From positions 1 through 49,291 of the forward strand of contig NZ_VSEY01000070.1 in NCBI RefSeq assembly GCF_008086045.1: a DNA stretch of 49,291 nucleotides, in the 5' to 3' direction. Each line of letters opens with the position of its first letter. The stretch's first letter is position 1. This DNA is from Nonomuraea sp. PA05 (GTDB taxonomy: Bacteria > Actinomycetota > Actinomycetes > Streptosporangiales > Streptosporangiaceae). Made by a program: the position numbers and the translations under genes. Positions 7,787-16,751 of the stretch are shown in pieces. The notes below the pieces were generated by a model that made no database searches, had not been told where the DNA came from, and worked only from the letters and a program-made list of their open reading frames with translations.

Positions 7787-9346
7787 GTGACAGACACGGG
7801 CTGGGACATCATCGTCGTGGGCGCGGGCTCCGCCGGCGCGGCGCTCGCCGCCCGCTCCGCCGAGCGAGGCGGACGCGTCCTCCTCCTGGAGGCGGGCCCC
7901 GACTACCGGTCGGCGCAGATGCACGAGGCGTGGCGGTCGCCGAACCCGGTCCGCGCCCTGCTCGACCCCACCGCCGTCGAGGGCCTGGTCTGGCCGGGGG
8001 TCGACTCCTCCCGCACCGACGCGCAGCCGCCGGCGCCGTACTGGCGCGGCAGGGGCGTCGGCGGCAGCTCCGCCATCAACGGGCAGATCGCGATCCGCCC
8101 GCCCGCCGAGGACTTCGACGACTGGGCCGCCGCGGGCTGCGCGGGCTGGTCGTGGCGGGACGTGCTGCCCTACTTCAGCAAGCTGGAGGACGACGAGGAA
8201 TTCGGCGACGAGCCCTACCACGGCCGCGGCGGCCCCACCCCGATCTTCCGCATGCCCCGCGAGCAGTGGGGATCGGTGGACACCGCCCTGTGCGACGCCG
8301 CGCTGGCCGCCGGGCACCCGTGGGCGCCCGACGTCAACGCGCCCGGCGCGGCCGGCGTCTCGCCGTACCCGATCAACTCCCGCGACGGGCGCAGGGTGAC
8401 GGTCAACGACGGCTACCTGGAGCCGGCCCGGTCCCTGCCCGGCCTCACCGTACGCGGCGGCGCCCTGGTCGACCGGGTGCTGTTCGCCGGGAACCGGGCC
8501 GTCGGCGTCCAGATCGTCCAGGACGGCACGGTCACCACCGAGTACGCCGGCGAGATCGTGATCAGCGCGGGCGTCGTCCACTCCCCGGCCATCCTGCTGC
8601 GCTCCGGCGTCGGCCCCGCGGCCGACCTCGGCCGGCTCGGCATCGAGGTCAGGCAGGACCTGCCCGTCGGCCTCGGCATACAGGACCACCCGATGATCGT
8701 CGTCAACCTGCTCCTGGCGGAGCGGGCCGCCATCCAGAGCGCCGACGACCGCCACACCAACGTCTGCGTCCGCTACACCAGCGGGCCCGCCGGCCTGCCG
8801 CTCGACATGATGTTCGTCTCCCTGAACCAGAACGTGCTGTCCATGGAGGCCGCCGACAAGCGGCTGCCCGCCGGCGGCGTGGGCGTGTGGCTCAACCAGA
8901 ACCACTCGCGCGGCGTCCTGACCCTGAAGTCCGCCGACCCCGGCGCGCAGCCCGAGGTGCGCGAGCGCATGCTCTCGGACGCGCGCGACCTGGAACGCCT
9001 GCGCCACGGCGTGCGCGCGCTGGTCGAGCTGGCCAGGGGGCCCGAGGTCGCCGGCATCCTGGCCGGCTCCGTCGAGTCCGCCAACGCCCGCCTGTTCGAG
9101 GTGCTGGACGACGACGCCGCGCTCGGCGAGCACCTCCTGGCCACCGCCATGGACGCCCAGCACGGCACCAGCACCTGCCGCATGGGCGACCCCGCCGACG
9201 CCGCCACCGTGGTCGACCCGTCGTGCCGCGTGCTGGGCCTCGACGGGCTGCGCGTGGTGGACGCCTCGATCTTCCCGTCCGTGCCGCGCGCCAACACCAA
9301 CCTGACAGCGATCATGGCCGGCGAGCTCATGGCCGACCGCCTCTAG
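7787..9346 (+). CDS. GMC-family flavin oxidoreductase (choline dehydrogenase-like)
   Basis: 519-aa FAD-dependent alcohol oxidase/dehydrogenase. The start is a GTG with AGGAGG at 7775-7780; longer upstream reading lacks any family similarity. FAD-binding GAGSAGAALAARSAE is at residues 12-26, the GMC signature RGRGVGGSSAINGQ follows near residue 88, and the C-terminal block has the catalytic His in AQHGTSTCRMG and the partner Asn in ANTNLTAI. Divergent GbsR-like regulator and the downstream aldehyde dehydrogenase suggest choline to betaine aldehyde oxidation, but the subfamily is not classical BetA and another alcohol is possible. Ten bases separate it from the next gene. Confidence 0.85.
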   Translation: MTDTGWDIIVVGAGSAGAALAARSAERGGRVLLLEAGPDYRSAQMHEAWRSPNPVRALLDPTAVEGLVWPGVDSSRTDAQPPAPYWRGRGVGGSSAINGQIAIRPPAEDFDDWAAAGCAGWSWRDVLPYFSKLEDDEEFGDEPYHGRGGPTPIFRMPREQWGSVDTALCDAALAAGHPWAPDVNAPGAAGVSPYPINSRDGRRVTVNDGYLEPARSLPGLTVRGGALVDRVLFAGNRAVGVQIVQDGTVTTEYAGEIVISAGVVHSPAILLRSGVGPAADLGRLGIEVRQDLPVGLGIQDHPMIVVNLLLAERAAIQSADDRHTNVCVRYTSGPAGLPLDMMFVSLNQNVLSMEAADKRLPAGGVGVWLNQNHSRGVLTLKSADPGAQPEVRERMLSDARDLERLRHGVRALVELARGPEVAGILAGSVESANARLFEVLDDDAALGEHLLATAMDAQHGTSTCRMGDPADAATVVDPSCRVLGLDGLRVVDASIFPSVPRANTNLTAIMAGELMADRL

Positions 9347-9356
9347 GAGCACCCAC

Positions 9357-10784
9357 ATGAAGACCCTGCGGAACCTGATCGGCGGCGTGTGGCAGGACGC
9401 GCGCGGCCACGACTTCCACGACGTGATCGACCCGGCGACGGAGGAGGCCGTCGCCCGCTGCCCCAGCGGCTCGCCCGAGGACGTGCGCCTCGCCGTGGAC
9501 GCCGCCGTCGCGGCACAACCGGCCTGGGCCGCGACGCCCGTGGCCGACCGCGTCGCCCTCCTGACCCGCTGGGCCGACACGGTCGCCGCGCACGCCGCCG
9601 AACTGGCCGAGGCCGAACGCCGCGAGATGGGCAAACCGGTCGCCCTCGGCACCGCCTTCATCGGCGGCGCCGCCCAGGCGTTCAAGGTCGCCGTCACCGA
9701 GGCGCTGGACTACGCGTTCGAGGAGACGGTCGCGGGCCCCGGCGGCGGCAGCACCACGATCGTGCGCCACCCGCTCGGCGCCACCGCCGTCATCGTGCCG
9801 TGGAACTTCCCGGTGCCCATGGCCCTCGGCGCGCTCGGCCCGCTGCTCGCCGCCGGGAACACCGTGGTGCTCAAGCCGTCCGAGCGCTCGCCGCTGTCGG
9901 CGGTGCGGCTGCTGGAGCTGATGGACCTGCCGGACGGCGTGGTCAACCTGGTGCTCGGCGACGCGCGGGCCGGCGCGCCGCTGACCGCCGACGAGCGCCT
10001 CGGCCTCGTGCACTTCACCGGCTCCGTCGAGGCGGGCCGCCAGGTCGGCGCGCGCAGCGGCGAGCTGCTGCGCCGGTCGGTCCTGGAGCTCGGCGGCAAG
10101 GACCCGGTGATCGTGGACGCGGGCGTGGACCCCGTGGCGACGGCCGCCGCGGTCGCGTTCGGCGCCTTCGCCAACACCGGGCAGATCTGCACCTCCATGG
10201 AACGCGTCTACGTGCACCAGGACGTGGCGGAGCCGTTCGTCGAGGCGCTCGTCGAGGCCGCAGGCGCCTATCCGGCCGGCGACGTGCTCGGGCCGCTGGT
10301 GGACCGGCGGCAGCGCGACATCGTCGCCCGGCACGTCGCCGACGCCGTCGAACGCGGCGCCACCGTCCGCACCGGCGGGGCGGCGCCCGAAGGTAAGGGC
10401 TTCTACTACCCCGCCACCGTGCTCACCGGCGTGGACGAGAGCATGCTGATCATGACAGAGGAGACGTTCGGGCCGGTCGCCCCCGTCACCGTCGTCTCCT
10501 CCTTCGAGGAGGGCGTGCGCAGGGCGAGCGCCTCCCGCTACGGCCTGGCCGCCACCGTCTACACCACCGACCCGGCGCACGTCGCCGCCGCGCGCCGCAT
10601 CCCCGCCGGGGTCGTGTGGGTGAACGAGTGGCAGGGCGGCGGGCCCGAGCGGCTCTACGAACCGGCGGGCGACAGCGGCATGGGCGCCACGGGATCCCGC
10701 GCCGCCTACGACGCCGCCACCCGGCCCACCTCCGTCCACGTCGCGGGGCAGGCCGTCGGAACGGGATCGGCAGGCGCGTCCTAG
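9357..10784 (+). CDS. Aldehyde dehydrogenase (betaine-aldehyde type suspected)
   Basis: NAD(P)-dependent aldehyde dehydrogenase, 475 aa. Key blocks: VIVPWNFPVPMALG, GNTVVLKPSERSPLS, VHFTGSVEAG, general base Glu in LELGGKDPV, and the nucleophilic Cys in NTGQICTSMER, then EETFGPVAPV. It follows the GMC oxidase by 10 bp, so the pair would oxidise an alcohol to the acid in two steps. The C-terminal segment replaces the usual PFGG loop by a Glu/Arg/Tyr-containing stretch (ERLYEPAGDSGMGATGSR), as in some betaine or aminobutyraldehyde dehydrogenases of actinomycetes. Its stop overlaps the stop of the convergent PLP gene in the palindrome CTAG. Confidence 0.88.
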   Translation: MKTLRNLIGGVWQDARGHDFHDVIDPATEEAVARCPSGSPEDVRLAVDAAVAAQPAWAATPVADRVALLTRWADTVAAHAAELAEAERREMGKPVALGTAFIGGAAQAFKVAVTEALDYAFEETVAGPGGGSTTIVRHPLGATAVIVPWNFPVPMALGALGPLLAAGNTVVLKPSERSPLSAVRLLELMDLPDGVVNLVLGDARAGAPLTADERLGLVHFTGSVEAGRQVGARSGELLRRSVLELGGKDPVIVDAGVDPVATAAAVAFGAFANTGQICTSMERVYVHQDVAEPFVEALVEAAGAYPAGDVLGPLVDRRQRDIVARHVADAVERGATVRTGGAAPEGKGFYYPATVLTGVDESMLIMTEETFGPVAPVTVVSSFEEGVRRASASRYGLAATVYTTDPAHVAAARRIPAGVVWVNEWQGGGPERLYEPAGDSGMGATGSRAAYDAATRPTSVHVAGQAVGTGSAGAS

Positions 10785-11872
10785 GCGCCCTTGGCGAGCA
10801 CCTCCGCGCGAGCCAGCACGTCACCGACGAGGGCGGCGACCTCCTCGGGGGTGAAGTCCATCGCGTTCTCGCCCACGGTGACCTCGAAGCTGCACCGTGA
10901 GGGGTCGGGGCTGCTGCGCACCCGTCCCCAGAGCTGCACGCCCCGCTCCTCCAGGAGCGCCTGACCGGCCTGCTCCACGGCCCGCCTGGACGCCGGCAGG
11001 TGCACGTGGAACAGCGGCGTCTGCGGCGGATCGGGCCGGGTGCGGGCCAGGCCGCCGGTGTTGATCGCGGCGGCGATGGCGATCGCGTGGTCGCGGTAGG
11101 CGGGCATGCGCTCCGCGACGGTGTCGAGGCCCGTCATGGCCGCCAGGGCGAGCGGCCACGCGTCGGGGATGCCGCCGCCGAGCCGCTGCCGCCACACCTC
11201 GGTGGCGGCCATCGTGCGGGCGTCCCCGGCGAGCACGGCGCCCCGCACCCCCTGGAGGCTCTTGTAGAGCGAGACGTACACCGAGTCGAACAGGCCCGCG
11301 ATCTCGTGGAGGGGCCGCCGGTAGTACGTCTGCGCCTCCCACAGCCGCGCCCCGTCCAGGTGCGCGGCGGCGCCGGTCGCCCGGACCAGCCCGGCCTGCT
11401 CGCCCAGCTCGTCCCACTCGGGCAGCAGGCCGCCGAGGTCGCGCTGCGGCAGCTCCCACACCACCGCCGCGAGCGGCTCGCCGATCGCCGTCAGGTCCTG
11501 CGCCGTCATGAGCTCGTACGGGTCGCCGGTGCGGCGGAAGCGCAGCCCGTGAACCGCGTTGTAGCCCTGCTCCTCCCACACGTCCAGGTGCGTGAACGGA
11601 TGCCCGGCGAAGGTGCGGTGCCCGCTGCGGTCGGCGTACACGCGCAGCACCGCCTGCTGCGCCATCGTCCCGCTCGGGAAGAACAGCGCGCGCTCCTTGC
11701 CGAGCAGCGCTGCCAGCCGCCGCTCCAGCACGGCGACCGGGCCGTCGGGGCCGTCCGGCGGCGTGTCGTCGTCCACCAGCGCCAGCATCCGCTCCAGCAC
11801 CGCCCGCGGCCTGCGCCGGTGCGGCGCGTGCAGGAACAGGGCCCGTCGTACGGGCGGGGTGGCCTCGGCCAT
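10781..11872 (-). CDS. Threonine aldolase/beta-eliminating lyase family PLP enzyme
   Basis: Fold-type I PLP enzyme of 363 aa. FFPSGTMAQQAVLRVY near the N terminus, HLDGARLWEA in the middle and the Schiff-base Lys in SVYVSLYKSLQG place it in the low-specificity threonine aldolase (beta-eliminating lyase) family, which cleaves beta-hydroxy amino acids to glycine and an aldehyde. ATG start at 11872 with GGGAGAG just upstream; a longer in-frame reading to 12130 crosses the promoter of the divergent gene. Convergent with the aldehyde dehydrogenase with a four-base overlap. Exact substrate unknown. Confidence 0.82.
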   Translation of the reverse strand: MAEATPPVRRALFLHAPHRRRPRAVLERMLALVDDDTPPDGPDGPVAVLERRLAALLGKERALFFPSGTMAQQAVLRVYADRSGHRTFAGHPFTHLDVWEEQGYNAVHGLRFRRTGDPYELMTAQDLTAIGEPLAAVVWELPQRDLGGLLPEWDELGEQAGLVRATGAAAHLDGARLWEAQTYYRRPLHEIAGLFDSVYVSLYKSLQGVRGAVLAGDARTMAATEVWRQRLGGGIPDAWPLALAAMTGLDTVAERMPAYRDHAIAIAAAINTGGLARTRPDPPQTPLFHVHLPASRRAVEQAGQALLEERGVQLWGRVRSSPDPSRCSFEVTVGENAMDFTPEEVAALVGDVLARAEVLAKGA

Positions 11873-12027
11873 GGTCGCTCTCCCAACACGTGTCGCCAGT
11901 ACGTTGCAGTATCCCTCCGGCAAGGGCGGGCGGCTTGTCAAGGGCTGTCCTGTCCTGCCGTGGCTTGTCACACTCAGGCCGTAGCCGGACACCGTCAGCT
12001 CCGGCCGCCCCCTACGAGGAGACGCCT

Positions 12028-12831
12028 GTGACCGTGATCCACGATCTTGCCGCCCCCCGGGCAGGCAGCCCGCGCATGACCGTACGGGAGAGGCTGCCGC
12101 TGCTGCTCGGCGCCCTGCTGACGAGCGCACCCATCGCGCTGGGCTGCGAGGCGGTGCTGCCCGCGGAGGAGGTCATGATGATGGGTGGCGTACCCGTGCG
12201 ACTACGCTCGCTGCGCCGCAAACTCGCCAGGCTGCTCTACGACCAGCGGTACGGCGTGAGCACCGCCGACTTCGCCGATCTCGCCGACTTCGGCCTCGAC
12301 CATCCAGAACGCGTCTACTACTCGCCCGCCCACTGGGGCACCCTGCGCCGGGCGCTGCCCGTCGGGGACGTCGGCCGCCAGGACGTCTTCCTCGACCTGG
12401 GCGCGGGCAAGGGCCGCATGGTGCTGGAGGCGGCGGGCAACTACCCGTTCAAGCAGGTCATCGGGGTCGAGCTGTCGTCGGAGCTGACCGAGGTGGCCAG
12501 GGCCAACCTGGCGGGGACCAGGATCAGGCTGCGGGCGCGGGAGGTGGAGTTCGTCCGCTCGGACGTGCTCGACTACGACATCCCGGACGACGTCAGCGTG
12601 GTGTTCCTGAACAACCCGTTCAGGGGACGGACGTTCGCCGCCGCCATGGAGCGCCTGCTCGCCTCGGCCGACAGGAACCCGCGCCCCATCACGCTGATCT
12701 ACTTCAACCCGGTCGAGGAGGAGCACCTCCTGAGCACCGGCCGCTTCCGCCACCTGCGCACGGTGCGGCCGTGGCGGCGCAAGGACACGGGGGTGTTCGG
12801 CACCACGCGCGTGTACGCCGTGACGGCGTAA
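12028..12831 (+). CDS. Class I SAM-dependent methyltransferase
   Basis: 267-aa protein beginning at a GTG with GAGGAG about 7 bases ahead. Motif I is VFLDLGAGKGRMVLEAA, followed by the acidic ribose-binding end of strand 2 in VIGVELSSEL and a catalytic-type NNPF (VVFLNNPFRG). A hydrophobic stretch LPLLLGALLTSAPIALG precedes the domain and may be a membrane-associated or buried helix. The NNPF motif resembles N-methyltransferases, but the target cannot be assigned. It ends five bases before the convergent P450 stop. Confidence 0.75.
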   Translation: MTVIHDLAAPRAGSPRMTVRERLPLLLGALLTSAPIALGCEAVLPAEEVMMMGGVPVRLRSLRRKLARLLYDQRYGVSTADFADLADFGLDHPERVYYSPAHWGTLRRALPVGDVGRQDVFLDLGAGKGRMVLEAAGNYPFKQVIGVELSSELTEVARANLAGTRIRLRAREVEFVRSDVLDYDIPDDVSVVFLNNPFRGRTFAAAMERLLASADRNPRPITLIYFNPVEEEHLLSTGRFRHLRTVRPWRRKDTGVFGTTRVYAVTA

Positions 12832-12836
12832 CCGGC

Positions 12837-14060
12837 TCAGCCGGAGGGGGAGAAGCGTACGGGCAACGCCACAGGGCCGCGCGTGAACACACCCTGTTCG
12901 ACCGGCACGAACCCGGGCTCCAGCGCCATGTCCCGCATGGCGTCGAGGAGCTGCCCGGCCGCCACCTCGACCTCCGTCCTGGCCAGCAGCGCCCCCACGC
13001 AGAAGTGCCGCCCGAGTGCGAAGGCGAGGTGACCGGCCGCGGCGGTGAACGCGGTCGTCTCGTCCAGCTCGGCGCGGAAGAGGTCGAAGGCGTCGGGGTC
13101 GGCGTAGTGGCGCTCGTCCCTGTTCGCGGCCCCGATCAGGCAGACCACGGTGGCGCCCGCGGGCACGACCCCGCCGGCGATCTCCACCTTGGCCGCGGTC
13201 TGCCGCATGATCATGTGCACGGGCGGCGTGTACCGCAGCGTCTCGGCCAGCGCCCGCCCGACGAGCGCGCGGTCCCGGCGCACCGCGTCGAGCTGGTCGG
13301 GATGGCGCAGCAGGTTGGCGAACATCGCGCCCACCGCCTTGTCGGTGGTCTCGCCGCCCGCCGCGAGCAGCAGGCTGCAGAACGCCTTGATCTCCTCGTC
13401 GCTCATGCCGGTGCCGTCGATCTCGGCCCGGCACAGCGTGGACAGCAGGTCGTCGCCCGGCCGCTCGCGCCGCTCCCTGATGATCGGGATCAGGTACGCC
13501 GCGAACTCCTCCCGCGTCCGCAGCCCGGCCGCCGTCACCTCGGGGTCGCCGCTCAGGTTGCCGAGGAAGTCGATGACCGAGACGTACCAGCGCTGGAACC
13601 GGTCGTGATCGCTCTTGTCGAGCCCCAGCATGTCCACGATCACGTTGATCGGGAACCGTCGCGCGAACGCGGCGACCAGATCGACGGACCCGGTGTGGCG
13701 GAACCCGTCGATCAGCTCGCGGGCGTTGCGCTCGATCACCGGCAGGAACGTGCGCCGCAGCTCGTCGCCGCGGAAGGCCGGCGCCACCAGCGCCCGCCGC
13801 ACGGCGTGCTCCCGCCCGCTCAGCTGCAGGAACGTGCGCCCGTGCACGGGCTCGACCTGCCACTCGTAGTTCTCGGTGGTGAACGTGTCGTCCTTGAACG
13901 CCCGCGATACGTCCTCGTGGCGTGAGATCACGTAGCTCGCCATGCCCTCGTGCCAGAGCAGCGGGGCCTCGTCGCGCAGCACCTTGTAGGCGGAGTAGGG
14001 GTCGGCGGCGAACTCGGCCGACAGAATGTCCGGGACGTCACGTGCCGCATCCATGACCAT
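12837..14060 (-). CDS. Cytochrome P450
   Basis: Soluble bacterial class I P450 of 407 aa. I-helix oxygen-binding motif AGGETTD, K-helix ETLR, and heme loop FALGRHFCVGALLAR with the axial Cys are all present. The N terminus MVMDAARDVPDILSAEF is typical and I start there; a second ATG lies six bases on. No ferredoxin or reductase gene is adjacent, so redox partners are supplied from elsewhere. Neighbours are unrelated single genes, so a biosynthetic cluster is not evident. Substrate unknown. Confidence 0.92.
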   Translation of the reverse strand: MVMDAARDVPDILSAEFAADPYSAYKVLRDEAPLLWHEGMASYVISRHEDVSRAFKDDTFTTENYEWQVEPVHGRTFLQLSGREHAVRRALVAPAFRGDELRRTFLPVIERNARELIDGFRHTGSVDLVAAFARRFPINVIVDMLGLDKSDHDRFQRWYVSVIDFLGNLSGDPEVTAAGLRTREEFAAYLIPIIRERRERPGDDLLSTLCRAEIDGTGMSDEEIKAFCSLLLAAGGETTDKAVGAMFANLLRHPDQLDAVRRDRALVGRALAETLRYTPPVHMIMRQTAAKVEIAGGVVPAGATVVCLIGAANRDERHYADPDAFDLFRAELDETTAFTAAAGHLAFALGRHFCVGALLARTEVEVAAGQLLDAMRDMALEPGFVPVEQGVFTRGPVALPVRFSPSG

Positions 14061-14143
14061 GATCCGACCGTAACCCGCACGGGGCCCGCCGTCACGGCCC
14101 ACGCCGCCGCCCCGCGCGGCCTGCCCGGGCCGGGCGCGCGTCC

Positions 14144-15253
14144 TCAGGCCGCGCTCCCCGGCACCCAGTTCCGCACCGCCGGGACGTACCCGTCCGGCTT
14201 GTCGCCGACCTGAACCCCAGGGCTCACCAGCCAGCTCTGATACCCGGGCGTGAACATCTGGTACACCGACGCGGCCGGCACCGCGCTCGCCTCGTCGAGC
14301 CGCCCGCGCAGCTCGCCGGGCAGTTCGAAGCCGAGCGCGGCCAGGTTGCCGTCGAGCTGCTCGACACTGCTCGCGCCGACGATCGCCGACGCCACGCCCG
14401 GCCGGTTCGCCACCCAGTTCAGCGCGACCTGCGCCATGGGCCGGCCGACCTCGGCGGCGACCTCCTCCAGGGCGCCCAGGAGCCGCCACTCGCGCTCCGT
14501 CCACGAGCGCCCGGCGTACCCCTCGCCGCTCAGCCGCCCCTCGCCGGCCACGCCGCGGTCGGCCTGCCGGTACTTGCCGGTGAGGAAGCCGCTGCCGAGC
14601 GGGCTCCACGCGGTGATCCCGAGGCCCAGGGTCTGGCCCATGGGGACGTGCTCGTGCTCGATCGCCCGGTCCAGCAGGGAGTAGGGGAGTTGCAGGCTGA
14701 CCAGGGGGGCGAGCGCGTGGGCGTCGGCCAGGGTCTGGGCGCGGGCCGCGTACCAGCTCGGCACGTCCGACAGGCCCGCGTACCGGATCTTGCCGGCCCT
14801 GGTGAGGTCGTCGAAGGTGCGCATGACCTCCTCGACCGGGGTGATCCGGTCCCAGGTGTGCAACAGGAACAAGTCGATGTAGTCGGTGCGCAGGCGGCGG
14901 AGCGACGCCTCGACCGCTCTGATCATGTGCTTGCGGCCGTTGCCCCCGGCGTTCGGGTCACCGTGATCGACGCTGTTGGTGAACTTGGTGGTGAGCACCA
15001 CCCGGTCACGCACCCCGGCCTCGGCGACGAGGCCGCCGAGGATGGTCTCGCTCTCCCCGGCGGTGTAGAAGTCGGCGGTGTCGATGAAGTTGCCGCCGGC
15101 TTCGAGGTAACGGCGGAAAAGGGGGCGGGCCTCGTCCGCGGACTTGCCGTACGCGGCGTGGAAGCCGCCGGTGCCGAAGTTCATGGTGCCGAGGGCGAGC
15201 CGGCTGACGCGCAGGCCGGAGCGGCCGAGCAGGAAATACTGGTTCATGGACAT
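14144..15253 (-). CDS. Aldo/keto reductase
   Basis: 369-aa NADPH-dependent oxidoreductase with a TIM-barrel fold. Residues of the catalytic tetrad are visible in NFIDTADFYTAGESE (Asp, Tyr), VVLTTKFTN (Lys) and DLFLLHTWD (His). The cofactor-binding end is SAIVGASSVEQLDGNLAAL. It is divergent from a TetR-family gene, with a perfect inverted repeat TGGACT-N4-AGTCCA between them, so its expression is probably repressed by that regulator. Substrate unknown. Confidence 0.87.
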   Translation of the reverse strand: MSMNQYFLLGRSGLRVSRLALGTMNFGTGGFHAAYGKSADEARPLFRRYLEAGGNFIDTADFYTAGESETILGGLVAEAGVRDRVVLTTKFTNSVDHGDPNAGGNGRKHMIRAVEASLRRLRTDYIDLFLLHTWDRITPVEEVMRTFDDLTRAGKIRYAGLSDVPSWYAARAQTLADAHALAPLVSLQLPYSLLDRAIEHEHVPMGQTLGLGITAWSPLGSGFLTGKYRQADRGVAGEGRLSGEGYAGRSWTEREWRLLGALEEVAAEVGRPMAQVALNWVANRPGVASAIVGASSVEQLDGNLAALGFELPGELRGRLDEASAVPAASVYQMFTPGYQSWLVSPGVQVGDKPDGYVPAVRNWVPGSAA

Positions 15254-15277
15254 GCGGTCAGCATGCGTCGCGCAAAA

Positions 15278-15293
15278 TGGACTCGCAAGTCCA
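15278..15293. promoter_or_regulatory. Inverted repeat, probable TetR operator
   Basis: TGGACTCGCAAGTCCA is a 6-4-6 perfect inverted repeat midway between the divergent aldo/keto reductase and TetR genes, 25 bp from the former start and 36 bp from the latter. Size and position fit a TetR-family operator controlling both. Confidence 0.55.
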
Positions 15294-15328
15294 AAAGAGG
15301 GTAGGGTGGATCACCAGGGAGGTGGATC

Positions 15329-15955
15329 ATGCCCACGCTGACCCGTAAGGGAGCCGCCACGCGGCAGCGCATCCTCGAAGGCGCGGCCGAGCTCATCCGC
15401 GAGTACGGCGTCGCCGCCACGACCCTCGACGACGTGCTGTCGGTCACCGCGACCAGCAAGAGCCAGCTCTTCCACTACTTCCCCGGCGGGCGGGAGGAGC
15501 TGCTGCTGGCCGTGGCCAGGTACGAGGCCGACCGCGTGCTGGCCGACCAGCGGCCCCAGCTCGACGAGCTGACCTCCTGGCCGGCCTGGGGGGCGTGGCG
15601 GGACAAGGTCGTCGACCGCTACCGCAGGCAGGGCCGCCTGTGCCCGCTCAACGCCGTCACCTCGCACCTGGGCGAGCGCACGCCCGGAGCGCAGGCCGTG
15701 GTGTCGGAGCTGATGGCCCGGTGGCAGAGCGAGATCGCCGCCGGCGTACGGCACATGCAGGGCACCGGCGAGGTCGATCCCGGCCTGGACCCGGAACGCG
15801 CCGCCGCCGCGCTCCTGGCGGGCATCCAGGGCGGCGTGCTCATCCAGATGTCCACCGGGCAGACCACCCACCTGGAGTCCGCCCTCGACCTGGGCATCGC
15901 CTACCTGAAGTCCACCCGCGACCAGCAGGCGCCGGGGAGCCGCACCGCGCCGTAG
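15329..15955 (+). CDS. TetR/AcrR-family regulator
   Basis: 208-aa repressor. The N-terminal helix-turn-helix reads AATTLDDVLSVTATSKSQLF, with the initial helix RQRILEGAAELIREYGV, and the C-terminal half has the LFHYFPGGREELLLAV and NAVTSHLGERT features of the subgroup often annotated as TetR_C_16/YxaF-like. ATG start with GGGAGGTG directly upstream. It is divergent from the aldo/keto reductase and probably controls it and itself through the intergenic inverted repeat. Ligand unknown. Confidence 0.87.
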   Translation: MPTLTRKGAATRQRILEGAAELIREYGVAATTLDDVLSVTATSKSQLFHYFPGGREELLLAVARYEADRVLADQRPQLDELTSWPAWGAWRDKVVDRYRRQGRLCPLNAVTSHLGERTPGAQAVVSELMARWQSEIAAGVRHMQGTGEVDPGLDPERAAAALLAGIQGGVLIQMSTGQTTHLESALDLGIAYLKSTRDQQAPGSRTAP

Positions 15956-16010
15956 CCGCCCGCGCCTTATCGAGTGGCGCTCGACCTTCGCCCATGCCCA
16001 CAGTGGCTTC

Positions 16011-16751
16011 ATGCCACAGAACACCTTCGACACCCGCCTGGCCGAAACCTACGAGGCGAAGTGGCCAGAGCTGTTCGACCCCGCGGTCGTCGACCCGGCG
16101 GTCGACTTCCTCGCCGGACTGGCGGGCCCGGGCGCCGCACTGGAACTGGGCATCGGCACCGGCCGCCTCGCCCTGCCGCTCAGCCGCCGCGGCGTCCCCG
16201 TCCACGGCATCGACCTGTCCACCGCCATGATCGCGCAGCTTCGCGCCAAGCCCGGCGCCGAGCACGTCGGCGTGACCACCGGCGACTTCGCCACCACCCG
16301 CGTGGCCGGCACGTTCGCGGTCGTCTACCTGGTCCGCAACACGATCACCAACCTGACCACCCAGGACGAGCAGGTCGCCTGCTTCCGCAACGCGGCGGCG
16401 CACCTGGAGCCGGGCGGCGGCTTCGTCATCGAGGTGTACGTCCCCGAGCTGCGACGGCTCCCGCCCGGCCAGACCGTCCACCCGTTCGCCGTGACCCCGG
16501 AGCACCTGGGGTTCGAGGAGTACGACGTGGCCGCGCAGCTCGCCGTCTCCCACCACTACTGGACGGTGGACGGGCAGGTCGAGACCTACTCCTCGACCCA
16601 CCGGTACGTGTGGCCGGCCGAGCTGGACCTCATGGCGCGGCTGGCGGGGATGACGCCGCACGAGCGCTGGGCCGGCTGGCGGCGCGAGCCGTTCACCGGC
16701 GACAGCAGGAGTCACGTCTCGGTCTGGCGGAAGCCGCGCGGCAACGGCTAG
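16011..16751 (+). CDS. SAM-dependent methyltransferase
   Basis: 246-aa class I methyltransferase. Motif I ALELGIGTGRLALPLSRRG, acidic residue in VHGIDLSTAMI, and motif III/IV in TFAVVYLVRNTITNL are clear. The C-terminal part is the mixed fold seen in small-molecule methyltransferases. The ribosome binding site is weak; a short inverted repeat TCGAG-N5-CTCGA lies at 15970-15984 upstream. Its stop TAG overlaps the stop of the convergent aldehyde dehydrogenase in CTAG. Substrate unknown. Confidence 0.82.
   Translation: MPQNTFDTRLAETYEAKWPELFDPAVVDPAVDFLAGLAGPGAALELGIGTGRLALPLSRRGVPVHGIDLSTAMIAQLRAKPGAEHVGVTTGDFATTRVAGTFAVVYLVRNTITNLTTQDEQVACFRNAAAHLEPGGGFVIEVYVPELRRLPPGQTVHPFAVTPEHLGFEEYDVAAQLAVSHHYWTVDGQVETYSSTHRYVWPAELDLMARLAGMTPHERWAGWRREPFTGDSRSHVSVWRKPRGNG

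Noticed and set aside
7733..10739. Long reverse frames opposite the oxidase and aldehyde dehydrogenase
   Set aside because: Low-complexity shadow translations; the forward frames hold all catalytic motifs.
11873..16751. P450, methyltransferases and aldo/keto reductase as a biosynthetic gene cluster
   Set aside because: No scaffold enzyme (PKS, NRPS, terpene synthase or RiPP maturation gene) is present, the genes point in different directions and each has its own promoter region.
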